Positions 25,817 to 34,135 of a stretch of DNA of 64,000 nucleotides are shown here, one piece after another (the stretch's first letter is position 1; each line of letters starts with the position of its first letter). Below the pieces are notes generated by a model. The model saw only the letters and a list, made by a program, of their open reading frames with translations, had not been told where the DNA came from and did not search any database. The stretch spans positions 558,001 to 622,000 of the forward strand of contig NZ_JAOVZO020000020.1 of NCBI RefSeq assembly GCF_025717065.2. The letters are read 5' to 3'. The stretch is from Tahibacter soli. Lineage in GTDB: Bacteria; Pseudomonadota; Gammaproteobacteria; Xanthomonadales; Rhodanobacteraceae. The translations under genes were made by a program, and so were the position numbers.

Positions 25817-26316
25817 ATGTCCGTCGCTGAACGGTCAGTGGTCGTCGGCTTGCTGCTGATCCTCATGGCGCTCGCCGGCACGCTGCTGGGCCGCCTGCCG
25901 CTGAGCAGCGCGATGGTCTACCTCGTGCTCGGATGCCTGCTCGGTTCCCTGGGGTGCCAATGTCCCGCACCCCGACCCGACAACGAATGTGATCGTCCTG
26001 GAGCGGATCGCGGAAGTCGCTCATTCTTGCGTCGACCGATCCGGTACTCGCGACCGACATTCAGTCCGATCTCGGCGCGAAGTCCGATCGCCAGGGTTTC
26101 AGCCTGCTGATCGGCTGGTTCGGCATTCGCGGGATCGGTTCGATCTTCTACCTGCTGCTGGCCCCGCGGTACGGCGTCGCCAGCGACATCGCCGAGACGA
26201 TCGTATCGCTGACGACGTGGACCGTGGCTGCGTCGATCGTCACGCACGGCCTGACGGCGCAGCCGTTGATGCGCCGGTACCACGCACGGCGCGAGCGCGA
26301 CACGAACCGGTCGTGA
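25817..26316 (+). pseudogene. Decayed sodium/proton antiporter gene
   Basis: From ATG 25817 an N-terminal TM segment of a cation:proton antiporter is readable (VVVGLLLILMALAGTLLGRLPLS, quoted in part; MVYLVLGCLLG). The frame then breaks. A second frame (stop 26314-26316) contains LASTDPVLATDIQSD, the ATDPVLASD transport motif of the family, fused directly to LLIGWFGIRGIGSIFYLLLA, which in intact proteins lies some 200 residues further on. The central membrane domain is thus deleted and the start displaced. I see no way to express a functional transporter. Confidence 0.75.
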
Positions 26317-26444
26317 TCGTGCGTACGATCGATGTGCCGCGCGGTTGCTATGTGCGTCAGCGTACCGAGGAAGGTCCCGGGTACGTGTATGGTGCGGTTC
26401 TACACGGCGCGTTCCACGCGACCGCCTGGCGAGACGACAACGTC

Positions 26445-26627
26445 ATGCTGCACAAGAGCCTGGTACTGCTGATCATCTCGCTCATCGCGACGATACTCGG
26501 CCTGAGCGATTTCGGTGCCGTCGTCGGCGGCGCGGCCAAGGCGCTTTTCGTCGTTACCCTCGTCTTCTTCTTTGCCTCGCTCAGCCTCGGCAGGCCGCGC
26601 GTCGCCAAGCCCAAGGTGCCGGCCTAG
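26445..26627 (+). CDS. DUF1328 family small membrane protein
   Basis: A 60-residue protein with two TM segments (LVLLIISLIATILGL and AAKALFVVTLVFFFASLSL) separated by SDFGAVVGGA, the DUF1328 (YtjA-like) pattern. Such proteins are small, stress-associated inner-membrane proteins of unknown function and often sit near BON/OsmY and DUF3309 genes, as here. The ribosome-binding site is weak. Confidence 0.8.
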   Translation: MLHKSLVLLIISLIATILGLSDFGAVVGGAAKALFVVTLVFFFASLSLGRPRVAKPKVPA

Positions 26628-26630
26628 AAA

Positions 26631-26653
26631 TTCCGTCGGCATCGCCGGCGGAA
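26631..26653 (+). terminator. Imperfect hairpin after the DUF1328 gene
   Basis: TTCCGTCGGC (26631-26640) pairs with GCCGGCGGAA (26644-26653) with one mismatch and a three-base loop, four bases after the stop codon. No T-tract follows, so a terminator function is only suggested by position. Confidence 0.35.
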
Positions 26654-26895
26654 CGGCCTGCGCCACACCCTCATTGCAACGACCGGGTGCCGCAACAGCA
26701 CCGCATGTCCGTGCGTCCCGCGAACGAGCGGTGCACGCGTGCTCGCGGTGCGGTCGCGCCTCGCACGAAGAACGATTTCGACGGCATCGCCGGCGCGGAA
26801 CGCCGCGTCAACTCCCTGGCTTTGCGTGCTACGGCATCGACGCGGCTTTCATCCGCGCAGCTTTGCCGCCTTCCCCCTCGATCATGGATATACAA

Positions 26896-27747
26896 ATGAA
26901 CAAGACTCTCCGCACCACGATACTCACTGGCGCCGTCGCATTGGCGCTCGGCAGTTTCAACATCGGCGCCGCGGCCGATCCGACCTCGCACGAGGCCAGG
27001 AGCGAGAAGTATTCCGACGCGCGTCGTGAAGCCCAGATCCAGACGGGTTTGAGCATGAACCCGCATCTTCGAAACTTCGATCTCGCCGTCGCCGTCGACG
27101 GCAACAAGGCCGTACTCAGCGGCAGCGTGGAAGACGGCATCGCCAAGGATCTGGCCGAGCAGATCGCCCAGGGCGCGGACGGCATCAAGCACGTCGACAA
27201 CCGCATCGTCGTCGATGCCGACTACCGGCGTCCGGTGAACGGCACCGGCGAACGTTCCTTCGGCGAAAAAGCGAGCGATTCCACGATCTCCGCATCGGTG
27301 AAGTCCAGGCTCCTGTGGAATACGCATACCGACGGCCTCGACATCTTCGTCGACGTGGTCAACGGCAAGGTGACGCTGACAGGAACGGCAGGCACCGCCG
27401 CCGAGAAGGATCTGGCCGGGCGCGTCGCCGTGAGCACGCAGGGCGTCGTCGGCGTGATCAACAAGATCGCGCTCACCGGTCGGATGGACGCGGCGACGCG
27501 CGCCAAGGCGGCGAACGCGAGAGCCGAACAGCCGCTGTCGGACTCGTGGATCACTTCCAAGGTCAACATGTCGCTGATGTTCACGCGCGGCGTCGAGAGC
27601 TTTCACATCACCGTGACGACGCTCGACGGCGTGGTGTCGCTCAACGGCGTCGTCGACAGCACGGCCGAACGCGAACTCGCCGTCCGCGTCACCCAGGACG
27701 TGCGCGGGGTCAAGAAGGTGGAAGCCCGCGGTCTGACGGTCGGCTAG
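26896..27747 (+). CDS. BON-domain periplasmic protein (OsmY-like)
   Basis: A 283-residue exported protein: signal peptide (about 1-26, ending FNIGAAAD), then three BON domains at about 40-110, 130-200 and 210-283, each with a hydrophobic GxVxLxGxV-type core (KAVLSGSVED, GKVTLTGTAG, GVVSLNGVVDS). BON proteins bind phospholipid membranes and OsmY is induced by osmotic and stationary-phase stress. I prefer the ATG at 26896 because GGAT lies six bases before it. The ATG at 26884 is in frame too. It lies in a cluster of small stress-type genes. Confidence 0.87.
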   Translation: MNKTLRTTILTGAVALALGSFNIGAAADPTSHEARSEKYSDARREAQIQTGLSMNPHLRNFDLAVAVDGNKAVLSGSVEDGIAKDLAEQIAQGADGIKHVDNRIVVDADYRRPVNGTGERSFGEKASDSTISASVKSRLLWNTHTDGLDIFVDVVNGKVTLTGTAGTAAEKDLAGRVAVSTQGVVGVINKIALTGRMDAATRAKAANARAEQPLSDSWITSKVNMSLMFTRGVESFHITVTTLDGVVSLNGVVDSTAERELAVRVTQDVRGVKKVEARGLTVG

Positions 27748-27882
27748 ACCCGCGCGGATCCCTCGAGGCAGGTTGCCCGACAGCCGGCCTCGGCGCACCG
27801 GCTTGATTGTCCGCACAGTGTTCGTTACCGAACGGAGCGCGGTATCCGCTTGCGCTAACGTCATATCGAACATCGCACCATC

Positions 27883-27915
27883 CGCAATGCCGAACCTGCA
27901 AGGTTCGGCATTGCG
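27883..27915. promoter_or_regulatory. Perfect 15-bp inverted repeat upstream of the DUF3309 gene
   Basis: CGCAATGCCGAACCT (27883-27897) and its exact complement (27901-27915) flank the loop GCA. It sits 136 bases after the BON gene stop and 44 bases before the DUF3309 start. No T-tract follows. It could terminate BON transcripts, be a leader structure, or be an operator for a dimeric regulator. Confidence 0.6.
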
Positions 27916-27958
27916 CACGGAGCGAAAGCGCTTGAGCGAAAGGAGTATTGAAATTACA

Positions 27959-28111
27959 TTGGGAACATTGTTACTGATCGTCGTGGTGGCGCTCCTGATC
28001 GGAGCGATCCCCAACTGGCCCCATAGCAAGAACTGGGGTTACGGACCCAGCACAGGTCTGAGCGTCGTGTTGCTGCTCGTGATCGTGCTGGTGGCGCTGG
28101 GTCGCGTGTAG
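27959..28111 (+). CDS. DUF3309 family small membrane protein
   Basis: A 50-residue protein: GTLLLIVVVALLIGAIPNWP followed by HSKNWGYGPS and a second TM segment GLSVVLLLVIVLVALGRV. This is the DUF3309 pattern. The start is inferred as the TTG at 27959, which gives the family N-terminus. A good AAAGGAG lies upstream at 27939-27945. An ATT closer to that site is the alternative. The local codons (ATT, ACA, TTG, TTA) are AT-rich for this genome. Confidence 0.75.
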   Translation: MGTLLLIVVVALLIGAIPNWPHSKNWGYGPSTGLSVVLLLVIVLVALGRV

Positions 28112-28201
28112 CCGTCGGCAAGCGCCGACGCGAGCGAGCCGGCTTCGGGAAAATCGCGGCCGGCTCCCGCGGCTCGATTTCACCGCTCGCAGGAGGTCCA
28201 A

Positions 28202-28909
28202 GTGCCCGGCACCCGGTCTCCGACATCGACCAATCGTTTGCTGGACGGACTACCGGGAAGAGATCGACGCCGGATGCTGGCCTGCTGCGACGAGGTCGAG
28301 CTTTCGTCCGAACACGTTCTGCACACGGCCGGAGACCCGTTGCGTCACGTCTATTTCCCGATCGACGCGCTGATCTCGCTCGTGACGCCGCTGGAACACA
28401 GCTTCGGTCTGGAGGTGGCGCTGGTCGGCGATGAAGGCATGGTGGGCGTGTCGTCGCTGCTCGGCGTTTCCGAATCGCCTCTGCGCCATCTGGTTCAAGC
28501 CTCGGGCCGCGCCTTGCGCATTGACGCGCTGTCGTTGCAGCGCGAGCTGGATCGCGGCCCCGCGGTGCGACGCCGGCTCAATCGCTATCTGTACGTGAAG
28601 ATGCACCAGATGGCGCAAGCGGCGGCCTGTGCGCGGTTCCATCGGGTGGAAGAGCGGCTGGCGCGCTGGCTGTTGACGACTCACGATCGCGCGCATTCCG
28701 ACGACTTCTGCGCGACACATGTGTTTCTCGCCCATATGCTGGGGGCGCGTCGCGTCGGGATCACCAAGGCCGCGACGTCGCTGCAGCGGCGATCGGTCAT
28801 TCACTACAGCCGCGGACACATCTGGATTCTCGACCGGTCCGCCCTGGAAGCCGGCTCCTGCGGCTGCTATGTCGCCGCCAAGACCTTGTATGAGCGCGCC
28901 CTGGGCTAG
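28202..28909 (+). CDS. Crp/Fnr-family transcriptional regulator
   Basis: A 235-residue regulator with an N-terminal cyclic-nucleotide-binding-like beta barrel (about 30-140; PLRHVYFPIDALISLV) and a C-terminal winged helix (about 160-225; HVFLAHMLGARRVGITKAATSLQRR). No conserved cAMP phosphate-binding Arg-Ser motif is evident, so the ligand is unknown. This is the subgroup often found among stress and small-membrane-protein genes in soil proteobacteria. The start is a GTG at 28202 with a perfect AGGAGG at 28192-28197. Confidence 0.88.
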   Translation: MPGTRSPTSTNRLLDGLPGRDRRRMLACCDEVELSSEHVLHTAGDPLRHVYFPIDALISLVTPLEHSFGLEVALVGDEGMVGVSSLLGVSESPLRHLVQASGRALRIDALSLQRELDRGPAVRRRLNRYLYVKMHQMAQAAACARFHRVEERLARWLLTTHDRAHSDDFCATHVFLAHMLGARRVGITKAATSLQRRSVIHYSRGHIWILDRSALEAGSCGCYVAAKTLYERALG

Positions 28910-29083
28910 CCAGCCCATCGGGCTGCAGACGGCTTCGGCCTAATGTTAGAAATACGTCGCACAATTCCAATGCTGTCGCAACGCCCCCCGATCGCGCCTG
29001 GCTTCTGCGACCCGGCGTCAATTCCGCATGGGCGATGGCGCCCTCCGGCTTGCGAAGGAGCGCATTCGCATCGGCAACGGCGA

Positions 29084-29359
29084 CTATTTCAGATGGGCGC
29101 TGACCGCGCGCGCCCAGGGACCGACAACACGCACCGCCTGTCGAAGTTCCGCCGGCGTTACGCCGAAATACGTCGACCAGTATTGCAGCTGATCTTCCCT
29201 CGTCACGTCGATACGCTTGCCCTGGAGCGTCTCGACTTCGGGCTTGTTGTTTTCACTCGACAGTTCGACGGCGCTCTTCGGCGGCTCGCCGCTGTCGTTC
29301 ACATGATCCAACGGCGTGAGACCGGGCGCGTTCGCCGCCTCGTCGGGGGGCGCTTCCAA
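29084..29359 (-). CDS. DUF3606 domain protein
   Basis: A small protein ending in RIDVTREDQLQYWSTYFGVTP followed by ELRQAVRVVGPWARAV, which is the DUF3606 fold (about 55 residues). These are short cytoplasmic proteins of unknown function, often stress-related. The start is uncertain: TTG at 29359 (preceded by AAGAG, 91 residues) or GTG at 29302 (72 residues). The first 30 residues of the longer form are acidic and disordered. Confidence 0.65.
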   Translation of the reverse strand: MEAPPDEAANAPGLTPLDHVNDSGEPPKSAVELSSENNKPEVETLQGKRIDVTREDQLQYWSTYFGVTPAELRQAVRVVGPWARAVSAHLK

Positions 29360-29564
29360 TAGCTCTTCATCATGACGGACTCCTCGAATGCCGCAAGCTG
29401 CGTCGCTCCGATTCGCGGAGAAAGTCGCATGCCGGCGAGGAGACTGCTCCCGCGCGGCTCTCGCGTCTGTTCGCCAGCGCACCGATGGGCGCCGCGCGAA
29501 AACAACGGCAATGGCCGACGCGGCCGCGTTTGCGATCCGAGCCCAACAGGCGACGTTCAATCGG

Positions 29565-30356
29565 CTACGCGCCGGCAAGCCATTCCGCAACGGTTTCGAA
29601 AACGACGCCCGCCCGCTCGCGATGCGGCACGTGACCGCAGCCCTCGAGAACGACCGCTCGCGCCGGCCCCGCCGCGAGCGACGCGATGCGCCGCGGATGT
29701 TCGACCGAGCCGTACTCGTCGAGATCGCCGTGCAGCGCGAGTACGCGGCATCGCACGCGGCGCAGGTCGTCGTCGAGGTTCCACTGCGCGAAGTCGGGCG
29801 CGAGCCATGTGTCGATCCACGCGCTCAGCACCCACGGCGCCTTGTCGTCGTGATACTTGCGCAAGCGGTCGACCTGCCCTTCTCGCGCAAACGCCTGCTT
29901 CGCATCGAGAATGCCGCGCACCGTGCGGTCTTCGACGAACGCCTGCGCCGATTCGGTGATCAGCGCGTCGCACGCGTCGGCGAAGTGCGCGGCGCACGCG
30001 ACGGCCATGCCGCCGCCGACGCTGTGGCCGAACAGCACGAAACGATCGAGCCGCAACGCGTCGCGCAGCGCCGCGAACGACGTGCGCGCCTCGTTGCGGA
30101 CGAACCCGGCGTCGAGCGTGCCCGGATGCGGATCGGACTGACCGAAGCCGAGGCGGTCGTAGGCGACGACCGTACGACCGGTCGCGCGCGCGAGCTGCTC
30201 GGGAAAGTCGCGCCACAGCTCGACGCAGCCGAGCGAGTCGTGCAGCAGCACGATCGGGACGTCGGCGGTGTCATCAGCATCGGGATCGCGCCAGCGGCGC
30301 ACGAAGAGCCGGCCGTCCGGCGCGGCGATACGCATGTCTTCGCAAAGCAGGTGCAT
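29565..30356 (-). CDS. Alpha/beta-fold hydrolase
   Basis: A 263-residue alpha/beta hydrolase: oxyanion region VLLHDSLGCVELW (about 37-49), nucleophile elbow FGHSVGGG (Ser112), acid in LHGDLDEYG and catalytic His in CGHVPHRE near the C-terminus. It is probably a cytoplasmic esterase or C-C hydrolase; the substrate cannot be read from the sequence. It stands alone between the DUF3606 gene and a toxin-antitoxin pair. Confidence 0.88.
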   Translation of the reverse strand: MHLLCEDMRIAAPDGRLFVRRWRDPDADDTADVPIVLLHDSLGCVELWRDFPEQLARATGRTVVAYDRLGFGQSDPHPGTLDAGFVRNEARTSFAALRDALRLDRFVLFGHSVGGGMAVACAAHFADACDALITESAQAFVEDRTVRGILDAKQAFAREGQVDRLRKYHDDKAPWVLSAWIDTWLAPDFAQWNLDDDLRRVRCRVLALHGDLDEYGSVEHPRRIASLAAGPARAVVLEGCGHVPHRERAGVVFETVAEWLAGA

Positions 30357-30408
30357 CGGTATTCTCGAGCGGCGGGCAGACCGGCGACGGGAAAATATCG
30401 CGCCGGCG

Positions 30409-30711
30409 TCAGAGGATAGCCTGCAAGCCCTTGTCGGCGATGATGTTGAGCAGTTTGAGCGCCGGCCCCGTGGGGTGAGTTTCGCCCTGCTCCCACTTGC
30501 GCACCGTCGAAGCCGTGGTGTGCAGGTGCAGCGCGAACACCGGCTGGCTGAACTTCAAGGTTTCGCGCAGGCGCCGGATGTCGGCGGCGCTGAACGCCCG
30601 CACCGGCGGCGGGCAGATCGTGTCGAACTCGCGCATCGTCACCTTGCCGATCGCGCCGGCTTCGTGAAGCGCGGCCAGATCGTCACGCAAAGAATCGATA
30701 ATCTTGCTCAC
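30409..30711 (-). CDS. HigA-type antitoxin with XRE helix-turn-helix
   Basis: A 100-residue protein with a C-terminal XRE HTH (LRETLKFSQPVFALHLHT, TASTVRKWEQGETHPTGPALKLL). It is the typical antitoxin of HigB/RelE-type modules and should repress its own operon. The start is the GTG at 30711, inside the toxin gene (29-base overlap), preceded by AGGTG. Longer in-frame starts would run further into the toxin gene. Confidence 0.82.
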   Translation of the reverse strand: MSKIIDSLRDDLAALHEAGAIGKVTMREFDTICPPPVRAFSAADIRRLRETLKFSQPVFALHLHTTASTVRKWEQGETHPTGPALKLLNIIADKGLQAIL

Positions 30712-31075
30712 AACACACCTCCAATAGCACGCCTGACTGCAGGGCTTTCGCCAAGGCATCTCCGGACAGTTCCAGGAACACCTTGCCGGCGAACTGCAGT
30801 GCCTTCGTTTCGTTCTGCGTGATGTCCGCCTGGTCGTTTTTTGCGAACCCGTGCAGGAACACGTAGCGGTTGCCGATTCGGGCCGACAGCAGCGTGCGAT
30901 AGCCGCCGCTTTTTCCGCCGCCGGGTCTGGCGATCCGCATCTTGTAGAGAAACCCGCCGAGATCCGCGTCGATCAGGCCGCGCTCCATGTCCGTGACCGC
31001 TTTGCACAATGCGGCATCGGGCAATCGCTCGCCCGCCTGCCACCGTGCGAAGTCCTTTCGTTTGATGATGCGCAT
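30683..31075 (-). CDS. RelE/HigB-type toxin
   Basis: A 130-residue protein with the pattern of HigB2-like toxins: FLYKMRIARPGGGKSGGYRT, FLHGFAKND and a C-terminal helix with DITQNETKALQ. This family are ribosome-dependent mRNA interferases. The toxin gene precedes the antitoxin gene, which is the HigBA order. The last ten codons, overlapping the antitoxin start, end in EQDYRFFA. Confidence 0.82.
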   Translation of the reverse strand: MRIIKRKDFARWQAGERLPDAALCKAVTDMERGLIDADLGGFLYKMRIARPGGGKSGGYRTLLSARIGNRYVFLHGFAKNDQADITQNETKALQFAGKVFLELSGDALAKALQSGVLLEVCCEQDYRFFA

Positions 31076-31811
31076 TGCTCTTTCTCCGAACCATACCCGA
31101 AACGGGCATACTTGCCAACAGGCAAAGAAACGCCTTGCCGGGCGGCACTCGACCGGACGGTCGGAACGGCGGCGCGGCGCGGGGCAGACGAGGTTTTCTT
31201 TGGCCGTTGATCGAGCGGAGACGCGTTCCCGTTTCGGGCGTCGGTCGGCGATCGAGCGCGGGCTGCGTGGTCGAATCTATCGACGACCCGAGCCCTGCGA
31301 TATTGGATTTCGTCGCGATGTTTGCTGCGAAAATTCGGAGTGTTGCGTGGAACCCGGCGAGCAAGATGTCGCCTTCAATGCTGAGCTTTGGCTTCTCTCT
31401 TTGCCCGTCGTTCCAGCGCAAGCTCACTGCTATCCGGAATATTTTTGAAGGACAGCGGAAAACCGGCATCCTGTTTGATTTATCGGCCTGCACGACGGGG
31501 CGCGACTTGTCCTGCGATCCTCGCTGGGCCTCACGGCAACGACGAAAACCAAAACTCGACGAGATCCTGCGCGTCGCCCCCATCCCGACCTTCTCCCCCA
31601 ACGCGGTTGGGGGAGAAGGAGCCGAGGATTCAAGCGTCGCGGCGCTTGAGCCCTCTCCTCCAAGCTTGCTTGGGGGAGAGGGTCGGGAGAGGGGGCGACG
31701 CCGAGGTCTTCGTTGTTCTTGCAGAAACATACACTCGCCGGCACTGCGAACATCTATTCCGAACAGCAGCGAGCGCAAGCTGGAGTGACGGCGGTGTCGA
31801 TCGGCTTTTCG
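31076..31811. other. 736-base stretch without a convincing gene
   Basis: No reading frame here has a recognisable domain, start signal or consistent codon bias. Base composition at 31280-31560 is less GC-rich than in neighbouring genes. It contains the degenerate hairpin doublet at 31571-31699. It may be the residue of a deleted gene beside the toxin-antitoxin module. Confidence 0.6.
31571..31699. repeat. Diverged inverted hairpin doublet
   Basis: The left hairpin is CTTCTCCCCCAAC/GTTGGGGGAGAAG (31590-31618) and the right one CCCTCTCCTCCAAGC/GCTTGGGGGAGAGGG (31651-31682). The outer flanks GCGTCGCCCCCATCCC and GTCGGGAGAGGGGGCGACGC face each other, so here the flanks are outside the hairpins instead of between them. 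This is the opposite polarity to the other doublets. Confidence 0.75.
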
Positions 31812-32444
31812 TCAACCCGTCCCGAGGCTATCGAGATACGCACAAAACATATCCGCCATGGCATCCGAGTAAGCCGCGATTTCGGCGGCCGTCCGCGGAC
31901 TCTCCGAAAAACTTTTCCCCACCGACGCCAGCGTCGTCGTGATCAGATCGCCGACCAGTTCGCGCGTCGCTTCCGACGCCTCGGGCAGCACCTCTTCGAG
32001 AAACGCCACGAACGCCCGATCCGCCGACGATTTGGCCTCCTGCGCTTCGGGCGCGTCGCGGTACAGCGGCGCGGCGTCGTCGAGCGCCACGCGCATCTGC
32101 GCTTCGTCGCATTCGGACCGGACGAACGCGTGCACCAGCACGCGCAATCGTTCCAATGGTGGTTTTTCCACATCTTCAAGAATGTCGCTCAAGAGTTCCG
32201 ACGTCTGGCGCCATTCATCGCTCTGCAGCCGGAACAGGATCGCCGCCTTGTTCGGAAAGTACTGGTACAGCGACCCCACGCTGACGCCGGCTTTCTCGGC
32301 CACGCGCGCCGTCGTGAAGCGTTGCGCGCCTTCCTTCGCCAGAACCTGAGCCGCGGCTTCGAGGATCACGGCCATCAGCTCGTTCGAGCGGGCCTGCTTC
32401 GGTTGTTTCCGTAGCGAAATCGCGGGTTTGCGGCGGTCGTTCAT
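31812..32444 (-). CDS. TetR-family transcriptional repressor
   Basis: A 210-residue TetR protein with an N-terminal HTH (about 25-70: RFTTARVAEKAGVSVGSLYQYFPNK) and a ligand-binding domain of the AefR-like type. It is transcribed divergently from an O-methyltransferase and an NAD-dependent oxidoreductase. The 83-base shared region carries a near-perfect 22-base palindrome that is the likely operator for both directions. Confidence 0.9.
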   Translation of the reverse strand: MNDRRKPAISLRKQPKQARSNELMAVILEAAAQVLAKEGAQRFTTARVAEKAGVSVGSLYQYFPNKAAILFRLQSDEWRQTSELLSDILEDVEKPPLERLRVLVHAFVRSECDEAQMRVALDDAAPLYRDAPEAQEAKSSADRAFVAFLEEVLPEASEATRELVGDLITTTLASVGKSFSESPRTAAEIAAYSDAMADMFCAYLDSLGTG

Positions 32445-32468
32445 GAGCGTTCCCGAATGCGAATAGCG

Positions 32469-32490
32469 AATGTGACGAATTCGTCGCATT
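32469..32490. promoter_or_regulatory. Probable TetR operator, 22-base palindrome
   Basis: The arms AATGTGACGAA (32469-32479) and TTCGTCGCATT (32480-32490) are complementary except at one position, centred on GAATTC. It lies between the divergent TetR gene (start 32444) and the methyltransferase gene (start 32528), so binding would cover both promoters. Assignment to this TetR is by position. Confidence 0.75.
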
Positions 32491-32527
32491 CTACGCCGGA
32501 CGCAAAACCCGCGCACCGGAGACCCGC

Positions 32528-33193
32528 ATGACCACCCTCACCGCCGCCCCGATCGCCCCCTTGCTCGACCGATTGTTCGACGAAGCCGCCGCCGCGTCGC
32601 CGATGTCGAATCCCGCCGTCGCCGCGCTGTCGCGCGACGAACGCGAGCGCCTGATGCGCAGCAAGACCGAGTATCTCGACTACTACGCGCGCATGAAGGA
32701 TCTGCCGCTGCCCGTCTCGCGCGAAACCGGCCTCTTGCTCTACATGCTCGCGCGCAACAGCCGTGCGCGTTCGATCGTCGAGTTCGGCACGTCGTTCGGC
32801 GTTTCCACGCTGTACCTCGCCGCCGCGCTGCGCGACAACGGCGGCGGGCGCGTGATCACGACGGAATTCGAACCGTCCAAGATCGCCCGGGCGCACGAGA
32901 ACCTGACCGCCGGCGGCGTCATGGACCTCGTGGACATCCGCGAAGGCGAAGCGCTGCAGACGCTGCGCAACGGCCTGCCCGATACGATCGACCTCTTGCT
33001 GCTCGACGGCGCCAAGGCGCTGTATCCGGAAATCCTCGGTCTCGTGGAAAGCCGTCTGCGCCCCGGCGCGCTCGTCGTCGCCGACAACGCCGACTATAGT
33101 CCCGACTACCTCGCGCACGTGCGCGATCCCGCGAACGGCTACCTGTCCGTGCCGTTCGCCGAAGACGTCGAGCTGTCGATGCGGCTCGCCTGA
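32528..33193 (+). CDS. SAM-dependent O-methyltransferase
   Basis: A 221-residue class I methyltransferase of the family-3 (COMT-like) O-methyltransferase type. The SAM site is IVEFGTSFGVSTLYLAAAL (about 78-96). VITTEFEPSK, DLLLLDGAKALYPEIL and ALVVADNADYS follow in the usual order. The substrate is unknown, probably a small phenolic or catechol. It is the first gene of a TetR-controlled unit with the SDR gene 60 bases downstream. Confidence 0.87.
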   Translation: MTTLTAAPIAPLLDRLFDEAAAASPMSNPAVAALSRDERERLMRSKTEYLDYYARMKDLPLPVSRETGLLLYMLARNSRARSIVEFGTSFGVSTLYLAAALRDNGGGRVITTEFEPSKIARAHENLTAGGVMDLVDIREGEALQTLRNGLPDTIDLLLLDGAKALYPEILGLVESRLRPGALVVADNADYSPDYLAHVRDPANGYLSVPFAEDVELSMRLA

Positions 33194-33253
33194 CGCGCCC
33201 GCCGCCGCTGCCGAACGGCTCTCATCCCTGAATATTCAACAGAGGTTTCAACC

Positions 33254-34135
33254 ATGCACGTATTCGTTACCGGCGCCACCGGCTGGGTCGGCTCGGCCGT
33301 CGTCGAAGATCTGCTGCGGGCGGGCCACGCCGTCACGGGCCTTGCGCGCAGCGACGACAAGGCCGCCGCGCTTGCGGCGACCGGCGCGCGCGTCGTCCGC
33401 GGCACGCTCGACGATCTCGACGTGTTGCGGAACGCCGCGTCGGCGGCCGATGCCGTGGTCCACACCGCGTTCAACCACGATTTCTCGAAGTTCGCCGCGA
33501 ACGCCGCGCAGGATCGCCTCGCGATCGAAACGCTCGGCAACGCGCTCGAAGGCTCGCAACGTCCGCTGCTGGTCACGTCGGGCCTCGCGCGCATCGCACA
33601 GGGCCGCGCCGCGACCGAGCACGACGTGCCCGGCCCGGCATCGCCGCGGCAATCCGAAACCGCGGCGCAACTACTGGCCGAGCGCGGTGTACGCGTCGCG
33701 ACGATCCGGCTCGCACCGTCGGTGCACGGCGTCGGCGACTACGGGTTCGTGCCGCTGCTGATTCGTCTGGCGCGCGAGAAGGGCGTGTCGGCTTACATCG
33801 GCGACGGTACGAACCGCTGGGCCGGCGTGCACCGGTCGGACGCCGCGCGCGTCTACCGGCTCGCGCTCGAGCACGGCGTGGCCGATCCGGTCTATCACGC
33901 GGTCGCGGACGAAGGCGTCGCGTTCAAGGCCATCGCCGAAACGATCGGCCGCCGGCTCGGCCTGCCGGTCGAATCGCGCGCGCCGGAACACTTCGGCTGG
34001 TTCGCGAACTTCGCCGGCGCGGACATGTGGGCGTCAAGTGCGAAGACGCGCGCACGCCTGCGCTGGGAGCCGGTCGGGCCGGATCTGCTGGCCGATCTGG
34101 ATCAGGCGGGCTACTACGCCGGTTCGTCGATCTGA
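33254..34135 (+). CDS. NAD(P)-dependent epimerase/dehydratase-like SDR protein
   Basis: A 293-residue extended SDR with the N-terminal nucleotide motif VFVTGATGWVGSAVVEDLL. In place of the usual YxxxK, the region after LLVTSGLARIA contains no clear Tyr-x-x-x-Lys, so it may be an atypical SDR without classical catalysis. It lies downstream of the O-methyltransferase in the same TetR-controlled unit. Related proteins are often induced together by electrophiles or antibiotics. Confidence 0.85.
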   Translation: MHVFVTGATGWVGSAVVEDLLRAGHAVTGLARSDDKAAALAATGARVVRGTLDDLDVLRNAASAADAVVHTAFNHDFSKFAANAAQDRLAIETLGNALEGSQRPLLVTSGLARIAQGRAATEHDVPGPASPRQSETAAQLLAERGVRVATIRLAPSVHGVGDYGFVPLLIRLAREKGVSAYIGDGTNRWAGVHRSDAARVYRLALEHGVADPVYHAVADEGVAFKAIAETIGRRLGLPVESRAPEHFGWFANFAGADMWASSAKTRARLRWEPVGPDLLADLDQAGYYAGSSI

